64,000 nucleotides of DNA, from positions 2,402,001 to 2,466,000 of the forward strand of contig NC_037094.1 in assembly GCF_002994745.2 (NCBI RefSeq). The letters run 5' to 3'. This stretch comes from Rosa chinensis (lineage: Eukaryota; Streptophyta; Magnoliopsida; Rosales; Rosaceae). Shown here piece by piece: positions 10,515-21,310 of the stretch (position 1 is the first letter of the stretch; each line of letters starts with the position of its first letter). Position numbers and translations under genes: made by a program. A model generated the notes under the pieces. That model saw nothing but the letters and a program-made list of their open reading frames with translations. It was not told the origin of the DNA and ran no database searches.

Positions 10515-12416
10515 TGACTTGATACACATTTACGCAAGCGTACGTATCGTTGTCAAGATAGGGAAGTATAATGCCCTTAGTTTATCGTACCACGGGGATT
10601 AGTGGCTAACCCACAATCCTTGGGTAATCGGAAATAAAGACACTTAGCAACCAAAGAAAAGAAAAAGAAAATAAATAAAAATAAAATAAAGTAAAATAAA
10701 ATATTTACAAGGCACCAAGCCTCGGCAATGCTCGGCTTAGCTCACACTAAGCCTAATCAAAGCCACTAACTTGTAGCCCTAATGAGTTATGCACAATGGA
10801 ATGTAGAATTTTGTTTGGGAGTTTTGAATTGGGAATTAACGAAATTAAATGCAAACTAAAATAAAAGCAAACAACTAATTATCAAGCAAGAAATTAAATT
10901 TTGATTTTCAAATTAATGGGAACATGGGAGTGTCGGGTGATTCACACTAACTATCTTGCAAATATCGGTGCCAATTTCATAAATGCATGCATTTCCTATA
11001 TGTGTTAAGTCCCGTATTTAGTACCGGTCAAGGCTACTAAACCAATTATCCTTTCGGTGTATCGATTATGCCGGTTAGGGCCACAATCAACTCTCTAATT
11101 TAGGCATTACGCCGGTTAAGGCCGCAATATCTAAAATTAGAGGCCTAGAGTGCAAGATAATAGAGACCCAAGCAAGCTTAGCTACAATTAAGCTAGCTAA
11201 TGGTTACCACACTTAAATCCTAGATGCAACAAGACCAATAAGTTGTCAATTTATCAATCTATTCATCACAATTGCCTACAACATAATTTCAAAGGGTGAC
11301 AAAGCCTAGAAACATGCTTCTAAGGACCAATAAATTCGGATTTAAAGCATACACAATGAAAATTGCATTTATTAAAATTAAAGCATCAATATTTATACAA
11401 GATGAGTTAGGGCTTCACAACCCTAACTCCCAAAATTGAACTACTCACTATCCATAGTTAAATACATCATCAATAGCAAATAAAATTATGGAATAGATAA
11501 TAAGGAAGAGAATGGAGAGTTAGCTTAGTCACTCCTAGCTATGAGCTAGTATGAACCAAGCAATTTCTTCACCCAACTATCCAAAATAGAGGTGTGGTGC
11601 TCTTGATGATGATTCCCTTGAAGCCTTGAGTGAGTCCTTCTAAATTCCCCAAATAAAACTAAAGAAAAGAAGAAAAATGGAGGAGGAGGAGGAGAGGAGA
11701 GGAGAGAGAGCAGCCCAAAGGGGCTGCCTCTATTTGGTGTGTGCGGCAGCTCTAGCTGCTAGGGTTCTCCCCCTTCTATTTCTGCCGAACTGCAAATATA
11801 TATGGAGAGAATGGGTCTTGGGTTTTTATTTTGTGTGGCTTTGAAAGAGAAGGCCCATGATGGTGGTGCAACACGTGGCTGGTCACAAAGAGAGAGAAAA
11901 GAATGACGGGCTGACCTTTTCTTCGTGAGAAAGAAGAACGGAGAGATATGAGATCAACTAACATGTGGCAGCGTGCTAGTGGCCAAAGAGAAAACAATGA
12001 GGTGATGGTGGATGAGCAGCACGTGCAGTGCGTTTTGGTAGTAAAGAGAGAAAGAAATGTTGTTCCTCCATGAATGATTATATTGCCGCCACGTGTCAAA
12101 GGGATAATTAAGCAATGGGTGATTAACCCATCATTCCTTGCATATGCTGCACGTTTTGTTTTGTGCTTAATTAACCAATTAAGCATAATTGCATTAATCA
12201 ATTAACTTAATTGCTCAATTAAGATTTCCACAATTTTGTCTTTTTGCTAAAAACTCCGAATTGCTCCATTTCGCATCATTTTCTCGTAATTTCCGTAATC
12301 CCTCTTATTTTCTGCAAAATAAATAAAAATAGATTAATTACATAATAATTTACTTGAGGATTAACTTATTTATAGTGTTTTAGATATAATTACACACATA
12401 TAAATGCGTATAATCA
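10515..12416 (-). repeat. LTR, 5' copy of the gypsy-type element
   Basis: A 1902-bp LTR nearly identical to 5145-7047. Because the element is on the minus strand this is the 5' LTR with the promoter; a TATA-like stretch cannot be assigned with confidence. It is followed by the target duplication atagt. Confidence 0.9.
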
Positions 12417-12421
12417 ATAGT

Positions 12422-12720
12422 CTAATGTGTTTGTAATTAAAATTAATTTTTTTTATCTTATGTCCACGCATATCCATCGATTGAATATATACAAACGTGA
12501 TGTGAAAAAATAAGCACGTATCGCGGTTGCCATGCCATCGGTCAACCAATAAAACATATAAGTGACTACGGTTTACCAATCCGATCGGATTCGAAAATAT
12601 GGTGAAATTGACTAAATTTTTTACCACACTCATAATTTATTGTAATAAACTCATCCAACGGTCCGTTTTTAAATTTTCTTTGAATTGATATGGGTTGTTC
12701 TTTGAAGTGTATGATAATAT
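12422..12720. repeat. 520-bp tandem repeats, right portion
   Basis: Continues the second repeat unit interrupted at 5144 (ctaatgtgtttgtaattaaa matches 4620 onward) and starts a third unit at 12575 that decays into AT-rich sequence around 12720. Confidence 0.8.
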
Positions 12721-12929
12721 GATATATAGATATATATTTATATTTAAATTATGTAAAATTATATATATGTTTTTAGAAAACTATCAGTTGGTTTTCTAAT
12801 CCTGCTGTTGGATCCGACCGTTTTCTCATGATACCGTTGGATACCAGCTGTGAGTGTGAGACGGCCTAAATGACCTAAAGGCTAAAGTTAAGTCCTAAAC
12901 CTAAAGCCTCAGCAGCCTCACTCACGTCT

Positions 12930-13480
12930 CAGAATCTCAGATCTAAAATTCTAAATCGATCACTTTCTCTGTCTCTCACTCTCTCTCGCCTCAAGTCCTC
13001 AACCTCAGCCTCCTTTCATCTCAGGCTCTCAGCCTCACGCCCTCACTCAGATCTAAAGTCTCAGCCTCAGACAGATCTAAATCTATCACTTTCCCGTCTC
13101 AGCCTCAGCCTCCTCTCGTCTCAGCCTCAACCTCAGCCTCCTCTCGTCTCAGCCTCAACCTCAGCCTCCTCTCGTCTCAGCCTCAGCCTCGTCTCAGCCT
13201 CAACCTCAGCCTCGTCTCGTCTCAGCCTCAGTCTCAGCCTCCTCTCGTCTCAGCCTGAGCCTCAGCCTCCTCTCGTCTCAGCCTCAGTCTCAGCTCAGCC
13301 TCAGCCTCAGCCTTCTCGCGTCTCAGCCTCAGCCTCAGCCTCAGCCTCCTCTCGTCTCTCGACGACTCTGTTCCTCCATAGCTCCTCAGCCTCCTCTAGT
13401 CTCTCGACGACTCTGTTCCTCCATAGCTCCTCAGCCTCCTCTCGACGACTCTGTGCAGCCTTGGATCTTCTGTAGCAAAG
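12930..13480. repeat. CT-rich minisatellite (cctcagcctc)n
   Basis: Imprecise tandem units of the type ctcagcctcagcctcctctcgt over about 550 bp, followed by two copies of a longer unit with tcgacgactctgttcctcc. A frame of repeated Glu/Ala/Arg on the minus strand is a product of the repeat. Its position between the tandem repeats and a GTTTGA repeat suggests a former leader of the host hAT-like element, an inference only. Confidence 0.8.
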
Positions 13481-13587
13481 CCGGTCACGACGAGCTACTC
13501 TCTTCCACTTCCTCATCTCACGGGCTGCAGGAGGGGATAATCTGTCCGTTTAGATTTGATCGAGCAGGTACTGAAACGGAGCGATCT

Positions 13588-13690
13588 GTTTTGTTTTGAG
13601 TTTGAGTTTGAGTTTGAGTTTGAGTTTGATCTTGAGTTTGAGTTTGAGTTTGAGTTTGAGTTTGTTTTGAGTTTGAGTTTGAGTTTGATC
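13588..13690. repeat. (GTTTGA)n hexamer repeat
   Basis: About 100 bp of gagttt hexamers with two interruptions (gatctt, gttttg), followed by a related gttttcagttt region to 13790. The poly-Glu-Phe frame across it is a composition artefact. Confidence 0.9.
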
Positions 13691-14168
13691 TTCAGTTTCT
13701 GTTTTGTTTTGTTTAAGTTTCAGTTTCTATTTTGTTTTGTTTCATTTTCAGTTTCATTTTCATTTACAGTTTCAGTTTCATTTTCACATGATTCTTTGAA
13801 GTGGTTTTTGTTTTGTGTTGTTAAGTTAAGAGTGAAGTTAACTTATATGTGTGAAGTTACCAGTTGTTAAGTGGTTTTTTGTTTTCGGAGGTGTTAAGAT
13901 GATAAAGTTCAAAACCAGTAGTTGGATGTTTTATTCTTCTGTTTCCTTGATATGTATCTGTTTGTCCGTTGATTAGATTCTGATATTGTCTAATATTGTC
14001 AGTTGCCACTTTCGGTAATCGATACTAATAGTGATGCACTTATGAATAAAGAATTTGATTGTGCAATTTGTTTTTACTCTGTGCAATTTGATTGGATATA
14101 TACATAGATATCCTGTACTATGTACATAGTTTTTTTTTTATCTTGTTTTCATTGTGATCTCTTACATT

Positions 14169-16356
14169 TGATGTCGCTATTGGGAAGCGCGCAATTTAAC
14201 CCTGAAATAACGTTAGTAGTATAAGCAAATAGGGATCGTTCTATCCGGGGATTGAGGGTACACTTGTAATTGTGAAACAAATAAAGAAAAGTATTATTTA
14301 CAAAAATAAAATAAAGAATAAAAATATATACAATTGTATAAACAAATAAAGAATTAAAATAATAAAGTATTATTTACAAAAATAAAATAAAGAATAGAAA
14401 TATATACAAGTAACAAAATAAAAAGGGGGGGGGGTTTAAGAATTATAGAATTGAAAATTAAGATAAATAAAATAAAGAAAATGTAAAAACATATATACAA
14501 GGGTGGAACGCAAGGAACAAAGATCAAAATCAATTCCATGTAATCAAATTCGATTCAAACCCTATAATTGTTCTTCCAAGTCATGAGAGAGGAGTTGATC
14601 ATGTGAAAGATTCGAAAGCAAATGATTTCCCATATTTTACTTTTCAATGCTAATTAACCTAAGCGAAAGCACCTAGATTAATCCTATCAAACATGCAATC
14701 AAGCCCTAGAAAGCTAGTCAATCATGACATGTTCAACGCATTAGACATAGAGAAAGGCTATCAACTCAAGTGTACAACTTAGTTATGGAAAAGTCCACCT
14801 AATTGCAATCCTCTTCAATTAAATTCGATTCTTGTCCAGAACCTTTACTACTTTGATTCAAGTTTACACAAAACGAAAAGTCGATTTCATGTTCTTAAAC
14901 CTAGCACCAATTACATGCAAATCCTATAAGTGTCGACCCAAATAAGATAAACATATAAAAGTTTTCTATCAAGCAAATTCAATCGAACAAACTCACATAA
15001 GCAACTTAGAATCACAATTATAGAATTCAAAAACTTTATTTAAACATAGAAATTGGGTTTAAACTTTACCCTAAACATTATTGTTAACTAGAAACAAGTT
15101 CATATGAATTTAAACAAGGAAAACAAAAAATCATTACAAGGAAAAAGAATGAATTACACCGTGAGGGGAGATGAAGATGGAGAGCTAGATGGTTGGATCT
15201 TGAATCTTGGAAGCAAGCCTTCAAGGTGGATGATGGAGGATATGATCTTCACGGCTCCTTCTTCTTCTTCCTCTCCTTGCTTGAAAACGCAGAACTTTGC
15301 AACTAGAGAATGGAGAAGGAAAATGGAAAGGAAATGGAGAGACAAAGAAGATGAGATGGATGAAGGAATTTGTGACTAAGGAAAATGGAGAGGAAATGGT
15401 GAGACAAGGAGATGAAATGGATGAAGGAATTTGTGTGGGAAAATGGAAAGGAAATGGAGAGACAAAGAAGATGAGATGGATGAAGGAATTGGTTTTAGAA
15501 TGAGAGGAGAAGGTGTTTATATAGGGAAGAAAAAGAAGAGTGAAATGATGAGTGGAAGAAAAATAATGAAAGTGGAGTATGAAAGTGATTTGTAAAATAT
15601 GGAAAAGAAAGAGAAATGATGAAATGAAAGCAAAGCATGAAGGTGCAGCAACATGGAAGTGATGATGATCTATTAAAGAGATTGTAGAAAAAATATATCT
15701 AAGGAAAAAGAGAAAAGCATCTAGCTTTCTTCATGTGGGTGGGAAACATGAATATGTGGTGTTGAGCTGTTTTCAGGTCAGTTTCTTTCCCTTTATTCCT
15801 TCAATTATTTCTCCAACAAGACTTCATTATATGTCTTTGACTTCTTCATATGAAATGTTCCACTATGAGTGTAGATCATCCTGACAAATTTTCAGAGCTT
15901 CAATCCATGTGGTTGGGCCGGAAATGCTGCTGGACCTCTTACAGGTCCAGTTTTCCGGTTTTGCTTCTGTAGAAAATTGGGCTGATTGTTTGAAGGCCTT
16001 CCACTCATATTTTTCTCTGGCACTCTTCATAAGAAATGATCCTTTGGGTGTCTAGAATGGATCTGGAAGGTTTCAGCTCATTTGAAGTTCATTTGGTCAG
16101 GCGGCCGCTCCTTCTTCTTTGCTTGGCTTGGTTTCTCCTAGCCGGAGTAGGAATATGTGTAAAATTGATCTTTTAGTACATTTCCATTTTTCTCCATCAT
16201 TTCCAGGTAATTATGGACCTAACGCTCATTTCACCTTCATTTACTCCAATGTACCTAAAAATAGAAATTGAATTAAAAATCGATTCAGTTAAGGAATTAA
16301 CTAAGCAAAATGTGAGGAATTAACTATTAAAATACCGCATTAAAATGCTCCTATCA
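14169..16356. mobile_element. solo LTR, family shared with 45160-47169
   Basis: A 2188-bp block begins TGATGTCGC and ends GCTCCTATCA, flanked by the 5-bp duplication acatt (14164-14168 and 16357-16361). It is homologous over its length to the block at 45160-47169, including the shared phrases aatttaaccctgaaat near the start and ggccggaaatgctgctggac near 15918. No interior remains. It contains a purine-rich tandem block around 15300-15490 (aaatggaaaggaaatgg type) which creates short frames. It is nested in the hAT-like element. Confidence 0.88.
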
Positions 16357-16361
16357 ACATT

Positions 16362-17100
16362 GCAGGATGAGTAAGAGCAAACAAAGGAATGGACAGTAGC
16401 ATCTCTCATATCTGCGAATAAGTTTTAGCTTGCTCATTCAAAACTTTCAAGTAATATCTTAACCTTGTTTCTTTCCCGCTAGAAATGGATGATATAAATG
16501 CTGATAACTTGACAGACTTGCAATTTATGTGGAAAATAGTCATTTGATCCTTAACAATTCTTAGATGCTTTTACATACAAACTTCATCTGAATTTAGACT
16601 ATAGTGGGTAGTTTTAAAGCTTGAATTGGTTCATTTGAAACTTTGAGTTGCTTGCTTTTACTAAAACTTGCAGATTAGATATTTGGCTCATTTGATGAAA
16701 TTTTTGCAGGGCTGTACCAACTATGGAGGGTTGCTGGCAGATTCTAAGTGAGCCTCAATGATACCAAGTTTGAATGGAAGAGAATATGCCTAATTAGATA
16801 AACTCAAAGAAATTGTATTAATAATTTGTTTTCGTTCTAAGTTGTAAATTGGGACACTTTGTAATTTTGTATTCTGTATTTTTATTTTAGTACATTAAAA
16901 CGGGCGTGGGGATGAGCCTCCTAGTTCGGCTAGGTTCCAAACCCCTGAAAACTTTGAAAGGAAAAAAATAGCATCCTCAATATGACTTGTGAGATGATCT
17001 AGATTCTAGAAGAAAGATATAGGATGTACATCATACATGTTAGCCGAAGACTTCATCAATTAGGTGCATGCAGGTTGAGTAAAATTAGTTGTTGTGGATG
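16362..17100. other. right part of the hAT-like element, no gene seen
   Basis: AT-rich DNA inside the 3464-17308 element. No hAT transposase (hATC or RNase-H-like) motif could be read in any frame, although short open stretches and TTGCAG acceptor-like sites could be remnants of a deleted transposase gene. Confidence 0.4.
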
Positions 17101-17367
17101 ACACTAAATATTGCACAATAAAACTCGCATAATACAAAAGCCCGGCCCGGCCCGAATAAAGGTGGGCTACCCGGCCCGGCCCGTAAAAGCCCGCAAGGCC
17201 CGCCTTATATGGACGGGCTTGGATCCGTTGATATACAAGGAAGCCCGGCCCGTCACTATTTAAAAATCTCATTAGGCCCGGCCCGACCCGGTCCGTTGAC
17301 GAGGCCTAGGTAATACTGCTCAACGCGGGGTTCAATTCTAATGTGCATCATATACTAATTATTATAG

Positions 17368-17524
17368 GCCACGTTCGAAAATATTGGAAAACTATTCGTA
17401 AGTTTGGAGCCGGGGCCTCTCTTGGATACTATTGATAACTTGTTTGACTGATTGGTAAACTGTAAAAGGACTTAGAGCTCATCCCTTAAATGTTCCTGGA
17501 TCTGCATATCACTTAGCTCTTCAG
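17368..17524 (+). pseudogene. CYP88-like P450 copy A, exon 3 (decayed)
   Basis: After the hAT-like insertion the intron resumes and the acceptor attatag precedes codons for a degraded FENIGKLF...EPG...LLDTIDNLFD segment ending LNVPGSAYHLALQ at the donor cag|gtttga. NVPGSAYH is the loop before helix G in CYP88-like proteins. Stops and small indels are present, where copy B (22721-22870) is open. Later exons of copy A are not seen; a Mutator-like element follows. Confidence 0.7.
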
Positions 17525-18301
17525 GTTTGAATCTTAGATTACATAGATATATTGTAAAAGAAATCTGTTAGATATTTTGTCAATTGAAAACATCATTTCT
17601 TAACAGTGAGATTAATTAAGAATTCTTAAACAACTTGAATAAAAATGAGGCTTTACATGGTTGGGCATGTTGGATGTGTCTCGGGGGTGAACCATGGAAT
17701 TCAATTGCCTATTTATTTTTTCTTGAAATTATCTTATATCATAAGCTCATCATTCATAGAGCATGATTTTTAGAACATTTTCAATCGATAGAACATCGAA
17801 AACTCAAACAAATTTTTTTATGAATTTTACTGTTTATCATTAAAAAAAAATTGTGTTGTGATTTTGAAATTTTGTCAGTTTCAAAATTACTTAAAAATCA
17901 TTATTTGTGGGTGAAAATTTTTTGATGAGAAAATATTTTCAATAGATCTTTATGTATAAAATAATCTTATATATAAAGAAAAAATTTAGTTTACCCTCCT
18001 GAACTTTGGGCCTAAAATCAGACTGGTTCCCAAACTTTTTTTTTAATCAGACGGGTCCTTGTACTCTCAAACAACATCACTCAAGTCCAAAATTTGAATC
18101 CGGCTCCAAAAATGACGTCAGCTACTGAGTTGGAGGGCCCACATTTCAGATTTTTAAACCCTGAAAGAGGCAGAATGGACATTTCCTATTCAATATAATT
18201 TCTAATTTTTTTTTTCTCTATACTCTCTCTCTCTCCCTCCCTCCCTCCCCGCCGCCACCGGGAGCAAGTCTTCTCTTTCATTCCGCCTCCAAAGACTCGT
18301 T

Positions 18302-18556
18302 TCACCAGAAGCCCAACCAGCCCATCTTCTCCTTCCCTCTCTCACTCAATTCCCATTTCCTCATCCCTACATTTGCATTCGAATTCGTCTTCGAAACAAT
18401 GTTCACCACTCTCATCTCATCACCCAAACTAGACTCCAGCCCTCCAACACTCTCACTCCCTCTCAATCTCGACATACATGTATCCATGTCCCCAAAACTC
18501 TTCCCAACCAAAACTTTCGCCTCCACAGTCTTAACCAGCTTAACAAATGACCTCAC
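18302..18556 (-). other. unrecognised open frame inside the Pack-MULE
   Basis: An 84-codon frame downstream of the ORC1 fragment on the same strand. It may be ORC1 intron sequence or a second captured piece. No motif recognised; it may not be a gene. Confidence 0.2.
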
Positions 18557-18581
18557 CCCTCACCACTGCCCTCACCGTGAT

Positions 18582-19210
18582 CTATCTTCGCTCCGCCGCG
18601 AAGTAATCTACTCCCGAACTCCCTCCCAAATCAACAAATTCAAGCAACTCTGGATCTGCAATTTCAATATCCAAAATCCAAAATTTGCAGATCAAACTAA
18701 AAGTAAATTTCAAACTACATTCCTCCACCTGAACCACTTCCTCGTCGGAGCTCGCATCTTCTCTCCTCTTCACATACACATCATCACCAACCTCAAACTC
18801 ACCTCCATCATACACAACCTTCTTGTAAACGACTTGCCTCTTCTTGCTAGCCATACCACCATGTGTAGCCACCTTCCTCTCATGGCCTATCTTCCTTCTC
18901 TTCTTCTTTGATCGCTCTAGCGACACTGGCGAGAAATCGACTTCAGCTCTACTCCACTTGCACTTCTCCTTATGCTTTGATTTCTTTGATTTCTTGTGTT
19001 GCGCAACAGATTTGGGGTTGTTGACATGGTCGGAGAAGGAGGAGGAGGGAAGGCGTCAAAGTGTAAGGAGGTGCGGCGAGTGGATCGGTGAGGAGTGGCG
19101 GAGAGCGGAGTAGGAGGAGGAGAGAGAGAAGGCGATGAGGATTTGGGATCAGATCGAGAGTTGGAGGATCCCTTGGGTGTTTGCAGGTCTCTCTTTGCAG
19201 CCTCCGCCAT
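18582..19210 (-). pseudogene. ORC1: captured fragment of ORC1 (origin recognition complex subunit 1)
   Basis: On the minus strand an ATG at 19210 opens a Ser/Pro/Arg-rich N-terminus with PTPLSATPHRSTRRTS. After a one-base frameshift near 18990 it continues through a lysine-rich stretch (SKKSKKHKEK, RSKKKRRK) to KKRQVVYKKVVYDGGEFEVG and DDVYVKRREDASSDEE, the start of the BAH region in plant ORC1. The match ends at EEC followed by a GT donor, so exon 1 plus some intron was captured. ORC1 is the ATPase subunit that marks replication origins, and its plant form has BAH and PHD domains then AAA+. Only the N-terminal part is here, without PHD or AAA+. It cannot encode a working subunit. Confidence 0.75.
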
Positions 19211-19628
19211 GAGGACTGCCCAGTGTAGAGAAAGGGGAGAGAGAGAGAGAGGGAGAGAGAATATAGAGAAAAAATAAAAATTAGAAATTATATTGAATAG
19301 GAAATGTCCATTCTGCCCTCCTTCAGGGTTTAAAAATCTGAAGTGTGGGCCCCCTTGTCGGCTCCAACTCAGTAGATGACGTCATTTTTGGACCCGGATT
19401 CAAATTTTGGACTTGGGTGATGTTGTTTGAGAGTACAAGGACCAGTCTGATTAAAAAAAAAGTTTAAGGACCAGTCTAATTTTGGGCCCAAAGTTCAGGG
19501 GGTAAACTGAATTTAATCCTATATAGAAAGGTTAATACGGTAAATTGTAAAATTTTGCAAAAAGGGGAGCAAAATGTGGGAGTTGCAAACTCTTCTTGAC
19601 CGCAATTGCTACGCTTGTATATAATTAA

Positions 19629-20885
19629 GGGTTATTGACTCAAAGCACCAAAATAAGCAAAAGTCATCTCACTTAACCCAGCAAGAGATTTTTATTCCCA
19701 CTAACCTAATTTAAAATAAAATGATGATATTACCCTCGACCTAATTAAAAAACTATCATGTGCCACCATCATTCTCCCCTCATTCTCTGCAGACCGACGA
19801 CGTCTCTTTCTCTCTCTGCACACCGGCGACATCTCTCTCTCTCTCTCTCTGCACACCGGTGAAGTCTCTCTCTCTCTCTCTCTCGGCCAGCGCTCTCATC
19901 CCACTCCGATCTGGCGACATCATCTCTCTATCTCATTGTCGCCGTCTCCGATCGATGGACCTCCGTTGTCTTCTGTCTTTGATCTACTACTGAAAACTGA
20001 TGTGAGTGAGTCCGAGAGCTAAAGTAGATTCAGCGCCGATGTGAGGGAGTTCGAGAGTTGTAGCAGCTTCTCGTGCCTGAGATTTGATGCAGAAGGCACT
20101 TCCAGCTCAATGAAGTCATTTCCGTGATCGGCTGCCGGGAGTTTCTGTGTTCAGGCGCGTCGAGATTGGAGACAGATGCAGAGATTGGAAACGGATGTGG
20201 AGATTGGAGATGGTCGGAATTTACAGGTGGTGGCGAGAAGATTGGTGTCGTCGTTCACGGTTGAACTAACTCCGATTGGGTGCCCAAATCAATTTCTAGT
20301 TTTTTTTTAAAGTAACGGGACAGAAAGAAAGAAAGAAAAAGTTTTGAATGTCTATTGGCCCTCTAATAGACGTCTATTGGGGGGCAATAGATGTCTATTG
20401 GAGGGCAATAGACGTTTTTAAATTGATATAATCTCTTCATTTTTTTCTTTAAACAAAGTTGTATTTGTCTAAATTTAGGGAGATTAGTTCATATTATGGC
20501 AACCGAAAGTTCTATTAGGGGACAATAAACATCTATTGGGGGGCAATACATGGCTGATAGACGTCTATTGGGGGGCAATAGATGTCTATTGAGGGTAATA
20601 AACCTTTCCGGTGAGGTTTTCAGAAAAGTCCAGTAGGCTGTGGCCGGCTGCCGGAATCGGACGGCCGGTGACCGGGCTTCGGCGAAGTCTCCTATGGTTT
20701 CTCTCTCTCTCTCTCTAAGTAACAAAGGGGTGAGGGTAAAATGTTATTAAAAAAATAAAAATAAAATCTTAATTGGATATTAGGGAGTACCTCCTTAGAG
20801 TGTTTTAGGTAAGATAGAATTAAAAAAACTTAATGGGGTAAGTGGGAAAAAAATCTCTAGAAATGGGGTAAATGGACAAAAACTC
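19629..20885. mobile_element. Mutator-like element with internal minisatellite
   Basis: Flanked by a perfect 9-bp duplication tataattaa (19620-19628 and 20886-20894), the length made by Mutator transposases. The ends GGGTTATTGACTC and, inverted, GAGTTTTTGTCCA are degenerate inverted repeats that continue with ttacccc-type phrases. The interior has CT-rich runs (19806-19885), a GC-rich coding-like stretch without a recognisable protein, and a 20-bp-type repeat (tctattggggggcaatag) in at least six variants between 20345 and 20600. No transposase seen. Confidence 0.7.
20345..20605. repeat. minisatellite, unit around tctattggggggcaatagac
   Basis: Several variants of gtctattgg(g)gggcaatagacg in two clusters (20348-20415 and 20512-20605), some inverted (the unit is nearly palindromic because tctattg and caataga pair). 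It lies in the 19629-20885 element. Confidence 0.8.
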
Positions 20886-20988
20886 TATAATTAATCCCTT
20901 CTTCTTCTCCCTCTTTCATTTTTTTTTTTTGGCTTTTAGTTTGAAATACCATGGTTTGATCATGTTTGTGTATACACAATGGTCAGAC

Positions 20989-21310
20989 ATGGCGATGGAG
21001 TAGGAATGTATAGAACCCATATGTTCGGATAACCGACCTTCAGAACGTGCTTTCCAAATGTGAATAAGTACGTGTTCCAATCGGTGGAGATATTCTTCCT
21101 GGACTGGCCCAGAGTTGAACTTATGGGCCAAAACTCGATCATAGCAATTCATGGGCCGGCTCATGTAAGGCTTAGAAGATATGCTATTGGTGTGGTGGCC
21201 GATTACCCTCCGGCACATTGCCCAAGTAGTCCAACCACGGATGATTGCTGCACTCGAGTCATGGGCCCAAAAGGGTAGAATCAAAGCATGCATATCATGA
21301 AGCTAAGAAG
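20989..21310 (+). pseudogene. CYP88-like P450 copy B, exon 2
   Basis: Homologous to exon 2 of copy A: GDGVGMYRTHMFG, then a stop replaces the SPS serine, then FPNVNKYVFQSVEIFFLDWPRVE, and ALESWAQKGRIKA near the end before another stop (gcatatcatgaagc, where copy A has tatgacgaagc). The splice donor aagaag|gtaaat is at 21311. It lacks an upstream exon 1, so it is either a partial tandem duplicate or its exon 1 was lost to the Mutator-like elements just upstream. Non-functional. Confidence 0.7.

Larger units (their letters stand above)
5145..12416 (-). mobile_element. LTR retrotransposon, gypsy-type non-autonomous (LARD-like)
   Basis: Two nearly identical 1.9-kb LTRs (5145-7047 and 10515-12416) flank a 3.47-kb interior. 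The 5-bp duplication atagt lies at 5140-5144 and 12417-12421. Read on the minus strand, a primer binding site TGGCGCCGTTGCCGGGGA abuts the 10515 LTR, complementary to a tRNA-Asp-like 3' end as in many plant Ty3/gypsy elements, and a G-rich purine tract abuts the 7047 LTR. The interior has one 359-codon frame and no protease, reverse transcriptase, RNase H or integrase motif. It therefore resembles large retrotransposon derivatives that move with helper proteins. By eye I counted about four substitutions and three single-base indels between LTRs, so insertion was recent. Confidence 0.9.
3464..17308. mobile_element. hAT-like element, 13.8 kb with nested insertions
   Basis: Ends are TAGGCCTCACC on the left and GACGAGGCCTA on the right, inverted over at least eight bases (TAGGCCTC / GAGGCCTA). 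Both ends carry GGCCCGGCCC-rich subterminal repeats. The 8-bp duplication ggtaatac flanks it (3456-3463 and 17309-17316) and overlaps the exon 2 splice donor of P450 copy A. Subtracting the nested gypsy-type element and the solo LTR leaves about 4.4 kb: a long microsatellite, 520-bp tandem repeats, CT-rich and GTTTGA repeats and AT-rich DNA. No hAT transposase frame is visible, so it appears non-autonomous or decayed. hAT is inferred from the duplication length and ends. Confidence 0.75.
17974..19516 (-). mobile_element. Pack-MULE (Mutator-like) carrying an ORC1 fragment
   Basis: Long terminal inverted repeats of roughly 250 bp: the left end contains AGTTTACCCTCCTGAACTTT, and the right end holds the complement of AGTTTACCCCCTGAACTTT; both continue with the same phrases (for example caaattttggacttg) up to a CT/GA-rich tract. 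The flanks tcttatata (17965-17973) and tcctatata (19517-19525) agree at 8 of 9 bases, a plausible but imperfect 9-bp Mutator duplication, so exact ends are uncertain. There is no transposase; the interior carries a gene fragment (next entry), the definition of a Pack-MULE. Confidence 0.8.

Noticed and set aside
13307..13870. Frames with Glu/Ala/Arg repeats and Glu-Phe repeats
   Set aside because: Translations of the CT minisatellite and the GTTTGA hexamer array, not genes.
15104..15503. Met/Gly/Glu-rich frames
   Set aside because: They lie in a purine-rich tandem repeat within a solo LTR; the paralogous LTR does not conserve them.
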